Positions 1 to 5,194 of a stretch of DNA of 7,310 bases are shown here, piece by piece. Each line of letters starts with the position of its first letter. Position 1 is the stretch's first letter. Source of the stretch: a bacterium. Lineage in GTDB: Bacteria > Tectomicrobia > Entotheonellia > Entotheonellales > Entotheonellaceae. The notes beneath the pieces are model-generated. The model was not told where the DNA came from. It saw only the letters and a program-made list of their open reading frames with translations, and made no database searches. Both the position numbers and the translations under genes were made by a program. The DNA is taken from positions 1 through 7,310 of the forward strand of contig JAPULM010000097.1 in assembly GCA_027294925.1 (NCBI GenBank), written 5' to 3'.

Positions 1-34
1 CTAGCTATGTTGCATAATTAACAGGAAAAAAATC

Positions 35-964
35 TTAAGCCTGAGCGCGTTGCAGTGCCTCTGCTTTGTCGGCATCGCGCGCTGCGCAACGTTCCGACAG
101 CTCCAAGATCACTCGCGCCCGCTCGTCAACTGGCACGTCGATCATCATGGTGGTGCTGGGGTAGGGAATGGCGGCTGTTCCCTTGGCGATGCCGGCGGCG
201 AACAGGCGGCGTGTTTCGCGATAAAACTGCAGCCGCTCATCGGTCGGTGTGAAGGCTCTGTTGCACGGCTCGACCCAGGCCGGATGCGGGCACATGATGC
301 CTGCAAAACCCAAATTCTTGCCTCTCAGCGCCAGGCGATGAATCTCCTCAGCGTCATTGAATTGTGGGAACAAACCGTAGGGATGGCTGATGCCGACCGG
401 TTGCCGTTTGGCTGCCCTGCTTTCGATAATGAGGCGTCCTTTGGCGTAGACGAACGGATCAAAGTCCACCTTGGGTACAATGCCGAGATTGCGGCACAGA
501 TGGCCTTCGTCAAGTCCAACGGAACAGACGCGCTCACTGGCTTTGATGATCTCGCGTATGTTCCATACCCCCTTGCCGGAGTCCAGCATGACGATGATAT
601 GCGACGAGCCGCTAGGCATACCGCGCTGCTTTTCGAATGTAGCCAGAATCGTGTCGATTTCTTCTATGTCAGCCGCAGTTTCCGCGCCGCTATACACGAC
701 GCCTGTAAAACCAGGCCACGCAGAAGCCTCAATGTCGGCGTAGGTGAGTGCCTGGTTGATGCGCACGAATACCTCGGCGCCGCCGCGTGAGACAACCGGG
801 ATGGCTGCCTTGATTGCGTCGCGTGCGCGGGGCTTATCGGTAGTAGAAATGGAATCGGCCAGATCAAGCACCACTGCGTCCGCCTGATGTGTCCAGGCGG
901 TTTGTAATTGCGTCTCGTCCAGGGCAGAGACGACAAGATGAGAGCGTCGAACAAAGGGCTCCAT
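35..964 (-). CDS. HpcH/HpaI aldolase / citrate lyase beta (CitE)-like protein, paralogue 1
   Basis: This 309-residue protein belongs to the HpcH/HpaI aldolase-citrate lyase beta superfamily, TIM-barrel enzymes that make or break C-C bonds, often in CoA thioesters such as malyl- or citramalyl-CoA. Visible family motifs are VVLDLADSI (31-39), the substrate-binding VRIN (67-70), the PHP turn (226-228) and AFTPTDE (237-243). The two Mg2+ positions deviate: the usual Glu of the IExxxG motif is Asp128 (MLDSGKG), and the Asp of the FGxxDL motif is His155 (GLDEGHL). The start is ATG at 964, preceded by AAGGGA; an upstream extension in frame would run into the preceding gene and adds only Arg-rich sequence. 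It is the last of three tandem paralogues, 56 bp after paralogue 2, and is probably co-transcribed with it. Within the trio it is closest to paralogue 3, sharing AEVFVR, the YAD segment and an LD[ST]G motif. The superfamily assignment is firm; substrate and catalytic competence are unknown. Confidence 0.88.
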   Translation of the reverse strand: MEPFVRRSHLVVSALDETQLQTAWTHQADAVVLDLADSISTTDKPRARDAIKAAIPVVSRGGAEVFVRINQALTYADIEASAWPGFTGVVYSGAETAADIEEIDTILATFEKQRGMPSGSSHIIVMLDSGKGVWNIREIIKASERVCSVGLDEGHLCRNLGIVPKVDFDPFVYAKGRLIIESRAAKRQPVGISHPYGLFPQFNDAEEIHRLALRGKNLGFAGIMCPHPAWVEPCNRAFTPTDERLQFYRETRRLFAAGIAKGTAAIPYPSTTMMIDVPVDERARVILELSERCAARDADKAEALQRAQA

Positions 965-1020
965 ATGTTTTCCCTTATGTGAAGATAGGCGATAAGACGA
1001 TTGTATTAAGCCGTTGTATC

Positions 1021-1959
1021 TTATTGCGCTTCCAGGGCTCTGGCTTGCGCTTGCGCCTTGGCTTTGTTCGCATCCTTTTGTGCGCAGAGCTCGGCCCACT
1101 CGATTAGCTCGGTGGCGCGTGCGGCTTCGTATTTGTCGATGATATGGCCGTCGAGTTCGCCCTCGACTACGCCGCGTTCGTCGAGTTGTTGGAAGCATTG
1201 CAGGCTGCGCTGTGCCGCTTCGACCTCTTCAGGTGTCGAGGTTAGACCAATGTTCTGTGGCTCTACTGTGTTGGGGTGTAGGCCGCTGCCAGAGCGTAGT
1301 CCTACTTGGCGATTGGCTTCCGCCCGTTGCCGGGTGAGTTCGGTGTCACCAACATTGCCGGTAGTGTCGGGCATGTAGACGCTACCCACGTAATCTAAGC
1401 CGAGGGCCTTGGCGACGAGTGCGCCTTCGCCGCGATTGTAAACGAACTGGTCAAAGCCGACGAACATTTCGACGCCCATGTCGAGTGACATGTCGTAGCC
1501 GGTGCCCCCAGCGAATGCATCAATGCGTGGACTGGCCGAGGCAATCTCATACGAGTTGGCGACGCCAAGCGTCGTCTCGATGGCGGTACCGATGCGAATG
1601 GTGCCGGGTCGGATGCCCTGCAGGCGCTCCGCCTCGGTGATTAGCCGATCCATATTACGTATCTGTTGCGCTGTTTCCGCCTTGGGGAAATTGATCTGTG
1701 TCATACCGGGTAGGGCGGCGGCAGGCACATCAGCCTCAGGGTAGGAGCAATTGATGCGTAAGTTGATCTCGGCGCTACCCTGCAGACCTTGCTCGATGGC
1801 ATACGCCACCAGGGTGCGGGCATAGGCTTTTTGTGATTGCGGCACGGAGTCTTCAAAGTCGAAGTTCAAGTAATCGCAGTTTCGTGTCCACGACCGCTCT
1901 ACAAATCGCTTGGTGTTGATCGGCATGGTCAAGCTAGAACGTCGAACTCTTTTTGCCAT
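1021..1959 (-). CDS. HpcH/HpaI aldolase / citrate lyase beta (CitE)-like protein, paralogue 2
   Basis: This 312-residue member of the CitE/HpcH superfamily is the most canonical of the three here. It shows FDFEDSVP (33-40), LRIN (67-70), FPKAET (91-96), AIETTLG with the expected metal ligand Glu128, GGTGYDMSLD with the second ligand Asp156, and a GLHPN turn (226-230). Family knowledge predicts a Mg2+-dependent lyase or aldolase acting on a CoA thioester or 2-oxo acid, perhaps malyl-CoA or citramalyl-CoA lyase-like; the substrate cannot be told. The C-terminal tail (about 285-312) is Ala/Lys/Gln-rich and helical, and resembles the tails of both neighbours (LIEWAELCA here, LIEWATACA in paralogue 3). 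The ATG at 1959 has a near-perfect SD (AGGAGGA, 5 nt upstream), so it should be well translated. A 30-bp palindrome and 104 bp of non-coding DNA separate it from paralogue 3. Confidence 0.9.
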   Translation of the reverse strand: MAKRVRRSSLTMPINTKRFVERSWTRNCDYLNFDFEDSVPQSQKAYARTLVAYAIEQGLQGSAEINLRINCSYPEADVPAAALPGMTQINFPKAETAQQIRNMDRLITEAERLQGIRPGTIRIGTAIETTLGVANSYEIASASPRIDAFAGGTGYDMSLDMGVEMFVGFDQFVYNRGEGALVAKALGLDYVGSVYMPDTTGNVGDTELTRQRAEANRQVGLRSGSGLHPNTVEPQNIGLTSTPEEVEAAQRSLQCFQQLDERGVVEGELDGHIIDKYEAARATELIEWAELCAQKDANKAKAQAQARALEAQ

Positions 1960-1986
1960 AGTTGTCCTCCTGCAAAAAGACGTTTA

Positions 1987-2016
1987 GATGGGGACAGATT
2001 TAAATCTGTCCCCATC
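1987..2016. repeat. Perfect 30-bp palindrome (GGGGACAGATTT family, copy A)
   Basis: Left arm GATGGGGACAGATTT (1987-2001) is followed directly by its exact reverse complement (2002-2016), with no spacer. As RNA or a cruciform it would give a stem of about 13 bp with a TTAA loop. It sits in the gap between paralogues 3 and 2 of the aldolase cluster. No T-run follows on either strand, so it is not a standard intrinsic terminator. A degenerate extra half (AAATCTGTTCC, 2024-2034) lies next to it, and a second copy lies at 4899-4925. From memory, similar GGGGACAGATTT palindromes are dispersed in many proteobacterial-type genomes, often near IS200-like/RAYT transposases; that link is inference. Confidence 0.85.
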
Positions 2017-2046
2017 GCATGTGAAATCTGTTCCTGTCTATAGATG

Positions 2047-2058
2047 CATAACGTTATG
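2047..2058. repeat. Short perfect palindrome CATAACGTTATG
   Basis: This 12-bp perfect palindrome lies just after the stop codon of aldolase paralogue 3 (2064-2066 on the minus strand) and about 90 bp upstream of paralogue 2. It could be an operator for a dimeric regulator or chance AT-rich symmetry. No second copy was found nearby, so support is weak. Confidence 0.3.
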
Positions 2059-2063
2059 TTGTA

Positions 2064-3014
2064 CTAATTCGAGGCATTATCGGTCTGTGCGATCATCGTC
2101 GCCCTACCCTGCTCACGCGCTGCACAGGCTGTTGCCCATTCGATCAGGTTGGTGGCAATCGCGGCACGTGATGCGTCAATGGTGCCGTTATTGCCTGCTG
2201 TCTGCGCGATCATTGACGCAGCGCTCGCCGTTTCATCGTCTGTTGGGGTAAAGCCTCGATTCAGCGCCGCCACCTGGTAGGCGCGCATACAAAGGCCACC
2301 CTTGAAACCCGCCTGGCGTCCGCTGATGGCCGCCTCCAGCGTGTCTTCAGGATTGGCGACAAGGCCACGTGAGGTTGCCCGCCACCAGGCGCCAATAGGC
2401 TGTACGCCGGTGGCATTAGCGATAATGATCAGACGTTGCATGAGGTAAGGCATCAGATGCAGATCGCCGGTTGGTTCTTCACGCAGGTCCATCACCAGGT
2501 CGGCGCGTCCTAGACTGATCGACTTGACGCGGGAGCTGGCCTGAATGAGTTCAACCGCGTCCCAGTTGCTACGTCCAGTATCCAAGCATAAGTGCAGCTC
2601 AAGCGCTTGCTGCGGGCTGACCGGATCGTCGGCTTCCAACACGTCGCCCACCGGCGGCGGCTTGACCACACCGCGTTCGGCTTGCAACGCCCCGAGCAGG
2701 CTGTCGGCCTCTTGTACTTGCGCCATGCTGGTGACGCCCGGCAACATGACGCCGCTCAGGCCACGCCACACGGAGGCGTGCAGATCGGCGTAAAGTAGTT
2801 CAATGTCTGAGCGCACGAACACCTCAGCGCCGCGTGCGCATAGTTGCGGGATGGCGTCGCGAATGCGCTCGCGCGCTACATGCTTCTTCGTGTCGTGTAC
2901 CCTATCTTGAAGATCGAGCACAACGACGTCCGCACCCGATTGTGCGGCCTCCGTCAACCCCTCGCTGTCGTTTGCCGCAACGATCAGCCAGGACCGTCTT
3001 ATTCTGTCGACCAT
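2064..3014 (-). CDS. HpcH/HpaI aldolase / citrate lyase beta (CitE)-like protein, paralogue 3
   Basis: This 316-residue CitE/HpcH-superfamily protein is the first of the three paralogues to be transcribed. It shows VVLDLQDRV (31-39), VRSD (67-70, where the family usually has R-x-N), LDTGRS with Asp145 in place of the usual metal-binding Glu, and LGRADLVMDL (168-177) with the expected Asp172. The region from 116 to 138 carries a Pro/Asp-rich insertion absent from paralogue 1. The usual HP turn near the C-terminal side of the barrel is replaced by CMRAYQV (242-248), so substrate specificity is probably changed. Two in-frame ATGs lie at 3020 and 3014. The SD AAGGAA (3021-3026) abuts the first but is 6-7 nt from the second, so 3014 is chosen. 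A 266-bp spacer upstream could hold its promoter, though no convincing one is seen. Superfamily membership is clear; the reaction is unknown. Confidence 0.86.
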   Translation of the reverse strand: MVDRIRRSWLIVAANDSEGLTEAAQSGADVVVLDLQDRVHDTKKHVARERIRDAIPQLCARGAEVFVRSDIELLYADLHASVWRGLSGVMLPGVTSMAQVQEADSLLGALQAERGVVKPPPVGDVLEADDPVSPQQALELHLCLDTGRSNWDAVELIQASSRVKSISLGRADLVMDLREEPTGDLHLMPYLMQRLIIIANATGVQPIGAWWRATSRGLVANPEDTLEAAISGRQAGFKGGLCMRAYQVAALNRGFTPTDDETASAASMIAQTAGNNGTIDASRAAIATNLIEWATACAAREQGRATMIAQTDNASN

Positions 3015-3280
3015 AAGCATTTCCTTAGACAGTACGATTTTTGCGTGACGAGCACACGCAAGCCTCTATTTACCCTGAGCCGTACGCTTACATTGATGAT
3101 CTGACGTATCGTGAATGTCGGCAGTATGCCACAACCCACCCACTCTTGCTAGTGCAATCATCTGTCTGTATTCACGACCAGCCGATGCTTTCGCTTACGG
3201 GTATGACACCAATAGGTTCACAATGCGAGGAGGCATTGTAACGCTACGCCCACCTTTCGTAAAGGGAAGATACGGAAAAC
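3015..3280. other. Intergenic gap between DUF429 gene and aldolase paralogue 3
   Basis: This 266-bp stretch has no credible gene. It lies downstream of the DUF429 gene and upstream of aldolase paralogue 3, so it is the natural place for a promoter for the aldolase trio. No good -35/-10 pair could be seen on the minus strand. The only structure noted is an inverted repeat ACAATGC / GCATTGT (3220-3226 and 3233-3239) around the hexamer GAGGAG, which could form a 7-bp stem. Short plus-strand reading frames here lack protein-like composition or family resemblance. Confidence 0.5.
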
Positions 3281-3991
3281 TTAATACCAGATCTCCATGC
3301 GCAATCCGCGCCTATCGATCTGCCTATGGGTAGGCACGTGATTGGCCTGGTTATTGATGATGCGATATGCAGTCCATACCAGCACGCAGGCGTCAAGCAG
3401 GTCATCAGGCGCAACCTGCGACCGTTTAAAGGTTTTGAGCCCCCGTCTCAAGGCAGGTCTGACGTTGCCTAACGGTTCTGTAGGTGTTTTGCTTAGGGCT
3501 TGCAGACGCGCTTCGCGGCCGCCTGCCGTTTTCTTGTTGAGTGGTATAGGTTTGCCGGTAAGCGACAGAAAGGCGAGTTCAGGATGGGCCTCATAGACCA
3601 TCTGCTGCAGATCGGGCGTTATGAATTGATCCACTTGACGAATTTTTGGCAGAATACCAAATGCTTGACGACTTATGCCGTGCTTGCGTACTTGATCGTA
3701 ATGGGTGGCGTCCAGGATACGCCGGCAGGGCGGACTAAACACGCTACTGGCGCGTCGGCCTAGGAGGTGCCGCGCCTGGCGGTCGCAGTCTCGTCCGCCA
3801 GGTTGGGGGTTGTCGAGCAAGCCGATGGGAATGTCAATTGCAATGACACCAGGTGTGGGCCGCAAGGCGAGCACATCGTCAAAGCGTGGACAAAGTTGAA
3901 TGTCCTGTATGCTGATGTCAGTCGAATCATACTGTCCAAGCACCACCACCCAGCCAGCCCGGCAGCCATCAACCCCGGCAATCCATGCCAT
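3281..3991 (-). CDS. DUF429 family protein (predicted RNase H-like nuclease)
   Basis: This 236-residue protein matches the DUF429 family, which is predicted to have an RNase H-like fold and whose biological role is unsettled. Motifs in order are GVDGCRAGW (6-14), IDIPIGL (52-58), RDCDRQAR (67-74), LGRRASSVF (77-85), PKIRQVD (115-121), EAHPELAF (134-141), the KKT triad (153-155) and DDLLDAC (196-202). Asp8, Asp53, Glu134 and Asp197/200 are acidic residues that could make a metal site. ATG at 3991 is chosen: a longer frame beginning with TTG at 4024 overlaps the VOC gene by 14 bp, lacks an SD and adds residues that precede the conserved N-terminal strand. The gap from the VOC stop is 19 bp, so the two genes are probably co-transcribed. 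An unrelated housekeeping role is as likely as a link to the catabolic genes. Confidence 0.85.
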   Translation of the reverse strand: MAWIAGVDGCRAGWVVVLGQYDSTDISIQDIQLCPRFDDVLALRPTPGVIAIDIPIGLLDNPQPGGRDCDRQARHLLGRRASSVFSPPCRRILDATHYDQVRKHGISRQAFGILPKIRQVDQFITPDLQQMVYEAHPELAFLSLTGKPIPLNKKTAGGREARLQALSKTPTEPLGNVRPALRRGLKTFKRSQVAPDDLLDACVLVWTAYRIINNQANHVPTHRQIDRRGLRMEIWY

Positions 3992-4010
3992 GTCTTTTCT
4001 TACCGGCGAC

Positions 4011-4397
4011 TTATTTACGCTCAATGAGTTGATAAAGCACGCCGTGTGTTTCGCGCGGATGAATGAACACCTGGCTGCCCATTTCGATAAGTTGTGTCCC
4101 TTTCTGCTTTAGCTCTGTGATGGCCTGCTGCATGTCATCAACTGCCATGGCGACCAGGTGAACACCCTCTCCAAAGCGCTCTAGCGCCCGGCCAATGGCG
4201 CTGTTTTCACCCAGAGGTTCGGCCAACTCGATAAAGCGGCCGGCATCTCCCAACGGCAGAATTGCCCGCCGCAGACCCAGGTGGGGCTGCGCTTCAGGCC
4301 CTTCGCTTACCGTCATACCCATCTTGCTTTCGTAGTCCTCAAGGCTCTGGTCGAGATCCTTGACGCGCACCACAATGTGATCGATCCAGTTGTACAT
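4011..4397 (-). CDS. VOC / glyoxalase-fold protein, methylmalonyl-CoA epimerase-like
   Basis: This 128-residue single-module VOC protein has two beta-alpha-beta-beta-beta halves. WIDHIVVRVKDLD (4-16), ILPLGDAGRFIELAEPLGE (46-64), GEGVHLVAMAVDD (77-89) and GVLYQLIE (119-126) follow the methylmalonyl-CoA epimerase pattern closely, and the length fits that family. His7 and Glu57 are good metal ligands. His80 occupies the first of the two His of the usual G-x-H-H motif, and the second is Leu81. The final ligand, Glu in the family (GVLIELVE), is Gln123. It may therefore be a divergent epimerase or another VOC lyase/isomerase rather than a true methylmalonyl-CoA epimerase. ATG at 4397 has an upstream GAGGAAG SD. 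It lies 31 bp after the four-Cys gene and 19 bp before the DUF429 gene, in an apparent operon. Confidence 0.85.
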   Translation of the reverse strand: MYNWIDHIVVRVKDLDQSLEDYESKMGMTVSEGPEAQPHLGLRRAILPLGDAGRFIELAEPLGENSAIGRALERFGEGVHLVAMAVDDMQQAITELKQKGTQLIEMGSQVFIHPRETHGVLYQLIERK

Positions 4398-4428
4398 AAT
4401 CTATCTTCCTCTATTCGATGTTATGGGT

Positions 4429-4635
4429 TTACCCATTCGCAACGGTTTCAACCTTCTCAAAGCCGTCACACTTGACGACTGGCAACGGTGGATATTTTAA
4501 AAACGCCGGATTGACAAAGGAACGCGAGCAGAGGTAGAACGTTGACCGGGCTGAGACGCGTTGCACGTGTCTGCAGGAGGCGCATAAGCCGACACGCGCC
4601 AACTCAAGTTGCTCGCTGCTGTGCCTCTCGTTCAT
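4429..4635 (-). CDS. Small conserved four-cysteine protein, function unknown
   Basis: This 68-residue protein has four cysteines arranged C18-x2-C21-x14-C36-x19-C56, which suggests a small zinc-binding or iron-sulfur fold. The segments LCASCRHVQRV (17-27), STFYLCSRS (31-39) and FLKYPPLPVVKCDGFE (45-60) resemble a widespread family of uncharacterised short bacterial proteins ending in a KYPxLPVxxCxGY-like motif; this is recalled family resemblance, not a search. ATG at 4635 is chosen because AAGAGGA lies just upstream. A longer TTG start at 4671 has no such support. It is the first gene of the four-Cys/VOC/DUF429 group. No signal peptide or membrane segment is seen, so it should be cytoplasmic. 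Confidence 0.75.
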   Translation of the reverse strand: MNERHSSEQLELARVGLCASCRHVQRVSARSTFYLCSRSFVNPAFLKYPPLPVVKCDGFEKVETVANG

Positions 4636-4679
4636 GATAATCCTCTTGCCCGGTGAGGGCAAAAAGCCCAAGAACTTTT

Positions 4680-4718
4680 GTCCACATACTTATTTGTTTT
4701 TCAAATAAGTATGTGGAC
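4680..4718. repeat. Perfect 17-bp inverted repeat, T5 loop
   Basis: The left arm GTCCACATACTTATTTG (4680-4696) and its exact reverse complement (4702-4718) flank TTTTT. The stem is AT-rich, and the pairing stops abruptly at both ends (T4679 opposite T4719). No U-run of useful length follows on either strand, so this is not a typical rho-independent terminator. Its position 45 bp upstream of the four-Cys gene start would also be odd for one. It could be a miniature palindromic element, a recombination or integration site, or a strong 5'-UTR structure if transcription of the four-Cys operon starts upstream of it. Confidence 0.85.
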
Positions 4719-4737
4719 TTTCGTGTGATCCCTACAG

Positions 4738-4760
4738 CCGTGGGAAGCAGAATCCCGCGG
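4738..4760 (+). repeat. GC-rich hairpin, possible worn IS200/IS605 right-end element
   Basis: The arms CCGTGGGA (4738-4745) and TCCCGCGG (4753-4760) pair over 8 bp with one G-U wobble, around the loop AGCAGAA. The string GGGAAGCAGAATCCC (4742-4756) recalls the GAAGCAGAATCCC-type sequence often found just downstream of tnpB genes at IS200/IS605 right ends, where the omega RNA is encoded. No tnpB or tnpA remnant can be read here, so at most this is a relic. The hairpin is seen directly; the IS identity is a guess. Confidence 0.35.
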
Positions 4761-4860
4761 AGCAAATGTCTAAGAATTTATTTGACGCCCCACTTCTTGA
4801 TAAGCAAAACAATGCGTATTCTATCTTGTGCCGCTTTCAGGAACAAGGGCGATATGCTAT

Positions 4861-4875
4861 GCTATCATTGATAGC
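4861..4875. promoter_or_regulatory. Operator-like inverted repeat over the vapBC -35 region
   Basis: GCTATCA and TGATAGC form 7-bp arms around a single T. The repeat overlaps the candidate -35 hexamer at 4868-4873. FitA/VapB-type antitoxins carry a ribbon-helix-helix domain that binds palindromes in their own promoters, usually as a complex with the toxin, so this is a reasonable autoregulatory operator. The pairing is seen directly; the function is inferred from position. Confidence 0.45.
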
Positions 4876-4895
4876 AACTATTGGCAACGTACTAT
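4868..4895 (+). promoter_or_regulatory. Candidate sigma70 promoter for vapBC
   Basis: TTGATA (4868-4873) and TACTAT (4890-4895) match the -35 and -10 consensus at four of six positions each, with a 16-bp spacer. Transcription would begin near 4902, inside copy B of the GGGGACAGATTT repeat, giving a leader of about 60 nt before the vapB ATG. The -35 hexamer overlaps an inverted repeat, as expected for an autoregulated toxin-antitoxin promoter. Confidence 0.45.
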
Positions 4896-4898
4896 GGG

Positions 4899-4925
4899 TG
4901 GGGATAGATTTGCAATCTGTCCCCA
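4899..4925. repeat. GGGGACAGATTT-family palindrome, copy B
   Basis: TGGGGATAGATT (4899-4910) and AATCTGTCCCCA (4914-4925) pair over 12 bp with one T/G mismatch that can form a wobble, around TGC. The right arm is identical to 12 bp of copy A (1987-2016). It lies between the candidate vapBC promoter and the vapB start, so it would fold in the 5' leader of the toxin-antitoxin mRNA. Confidence 0.8.
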
Positions 4926-4960
4926 TAAACGTAGGTCAGCAATGTATTAAGGAGAGCCAA

Positions 4961-5194
4961 ATGGCGAGTCTTGTCGTCCGTAATCTAAAAGCATGCGTTG
5001 TCGATGCCCTGAAGCAACGTGCGCTCAAACATGGACGGAGCGCTGAAGCCGAACATCGCGCCATACTTGAAGAAGTGTTGTTGGTTAAGCCGCGCAAGAA
5101 ACATTTTGCCGAGGTTCTGTCTTGCATGCCTGATGTGGGGCAAGACGATGATTTTGAGCGGGTAGAAGACGAGCAAACAAACACATGTATTTGA
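4961..5194 (+). CDS. vapB: FitA/VapB-type antitoxin, ribbon-helix-helix
   Basis: This 77-residue antitoxin pairs with the PIN-domain toxin encoded immediately downstream. The N-terminal part (MASLVVRNL, then VDALKQRALKHGRSAEAEHRAILEEVL, about 14-40) is the Arc/MetJ-type ribbon-helix-helix of FitA-like antitoxins, which bind operator DNA as dimers; HGRSAEAEHRAIL is a hallmark of that family. The C-terminal tail (about 43-70, with MPDVGQDDDFER) is the part that wraps and inhibits the toxin. ATG at 4961 is chosen because AAGGAG lies 6 nt upstream and because it places the RHH strand at the N-terminus. A longer frame from upstream adds non-conserved residues read through the repeat. Its 3' end overlaps vapC by 10 bp, giving translational coupling. 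Autorepression from the inverted repeat at 4861-4875 is likely. Confidence 0.9.
   Translation: MASLVVRNLKACVVDALKQRALKHGRSAEAEHRAILEEVLLVKPRKKHFAEVLSCMPDVGQDDDFERVEDEQTNTCI

Larger units (their letters stand above)
4636..4960. other. 325-bp divergent intergenic region rich in inverted repeats
   Basis: This stretch separates the minus-strand four-Cys gene from plus-strand vapB. It must hold promoters in both directions. It contains a 17-bp-arm perfect hairpin, a GC-rich hairpin, an operator-like inverted repeat, a sigma70-like promoter for vapBC and copy B of the GGGGACAGATTT repeat, each listed separately. Plus-strand frames across it run through these inverted repeats, lack SD sequences and show no protein family character, so no gene is called. 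The density of palindromes suggests a region that has received or lost mobile sequence. Confidence 0.6.

Noticed and set aside
1..34. A T-run on the minus strand just after the stop of paralogue 1, considered as a terminator
   Set aside because: No GC-rich hairpin precedes the run, so an intrinsic terminator is not supported.
50..790. Long plus-strand open frame (246 codons) opposite aldolase paralogue 1
   Set aside because: It is antisense to a clearly conserved gene, has no SD and no recognisable family motifs; open antisense frames are common opposite GC-rich codons.
965..1198. N-terminal extension of aldolase paralogue 1
   Set aside because: The 78 extra residues are Arg/Ser-rich, lack family similarity and overlap the 3' end of paralogue 2; the ATG at 964 has its own SD.
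3992..4024. TTG start giving the DUF429 protein 11 extra residues
   Set aside because: No SD, overlap with the VOC gene, and the conserved region begins right after the ATG at 3991.
4680..4718. The perfect hairpin as a rho-independent terminator
   Set aside because: The stem is AT-rich, neither flank has a continuous U-run, and no gene on either strand ends just before it.
4653..4960. Plus-strand frames in the spacer (4653-4871) and an upstream extension of vapB from 4766
   Set aside because: They read through hairpins and the dispersed palindrome, have no SD or family character, and vapB has a strong SD at 4961.
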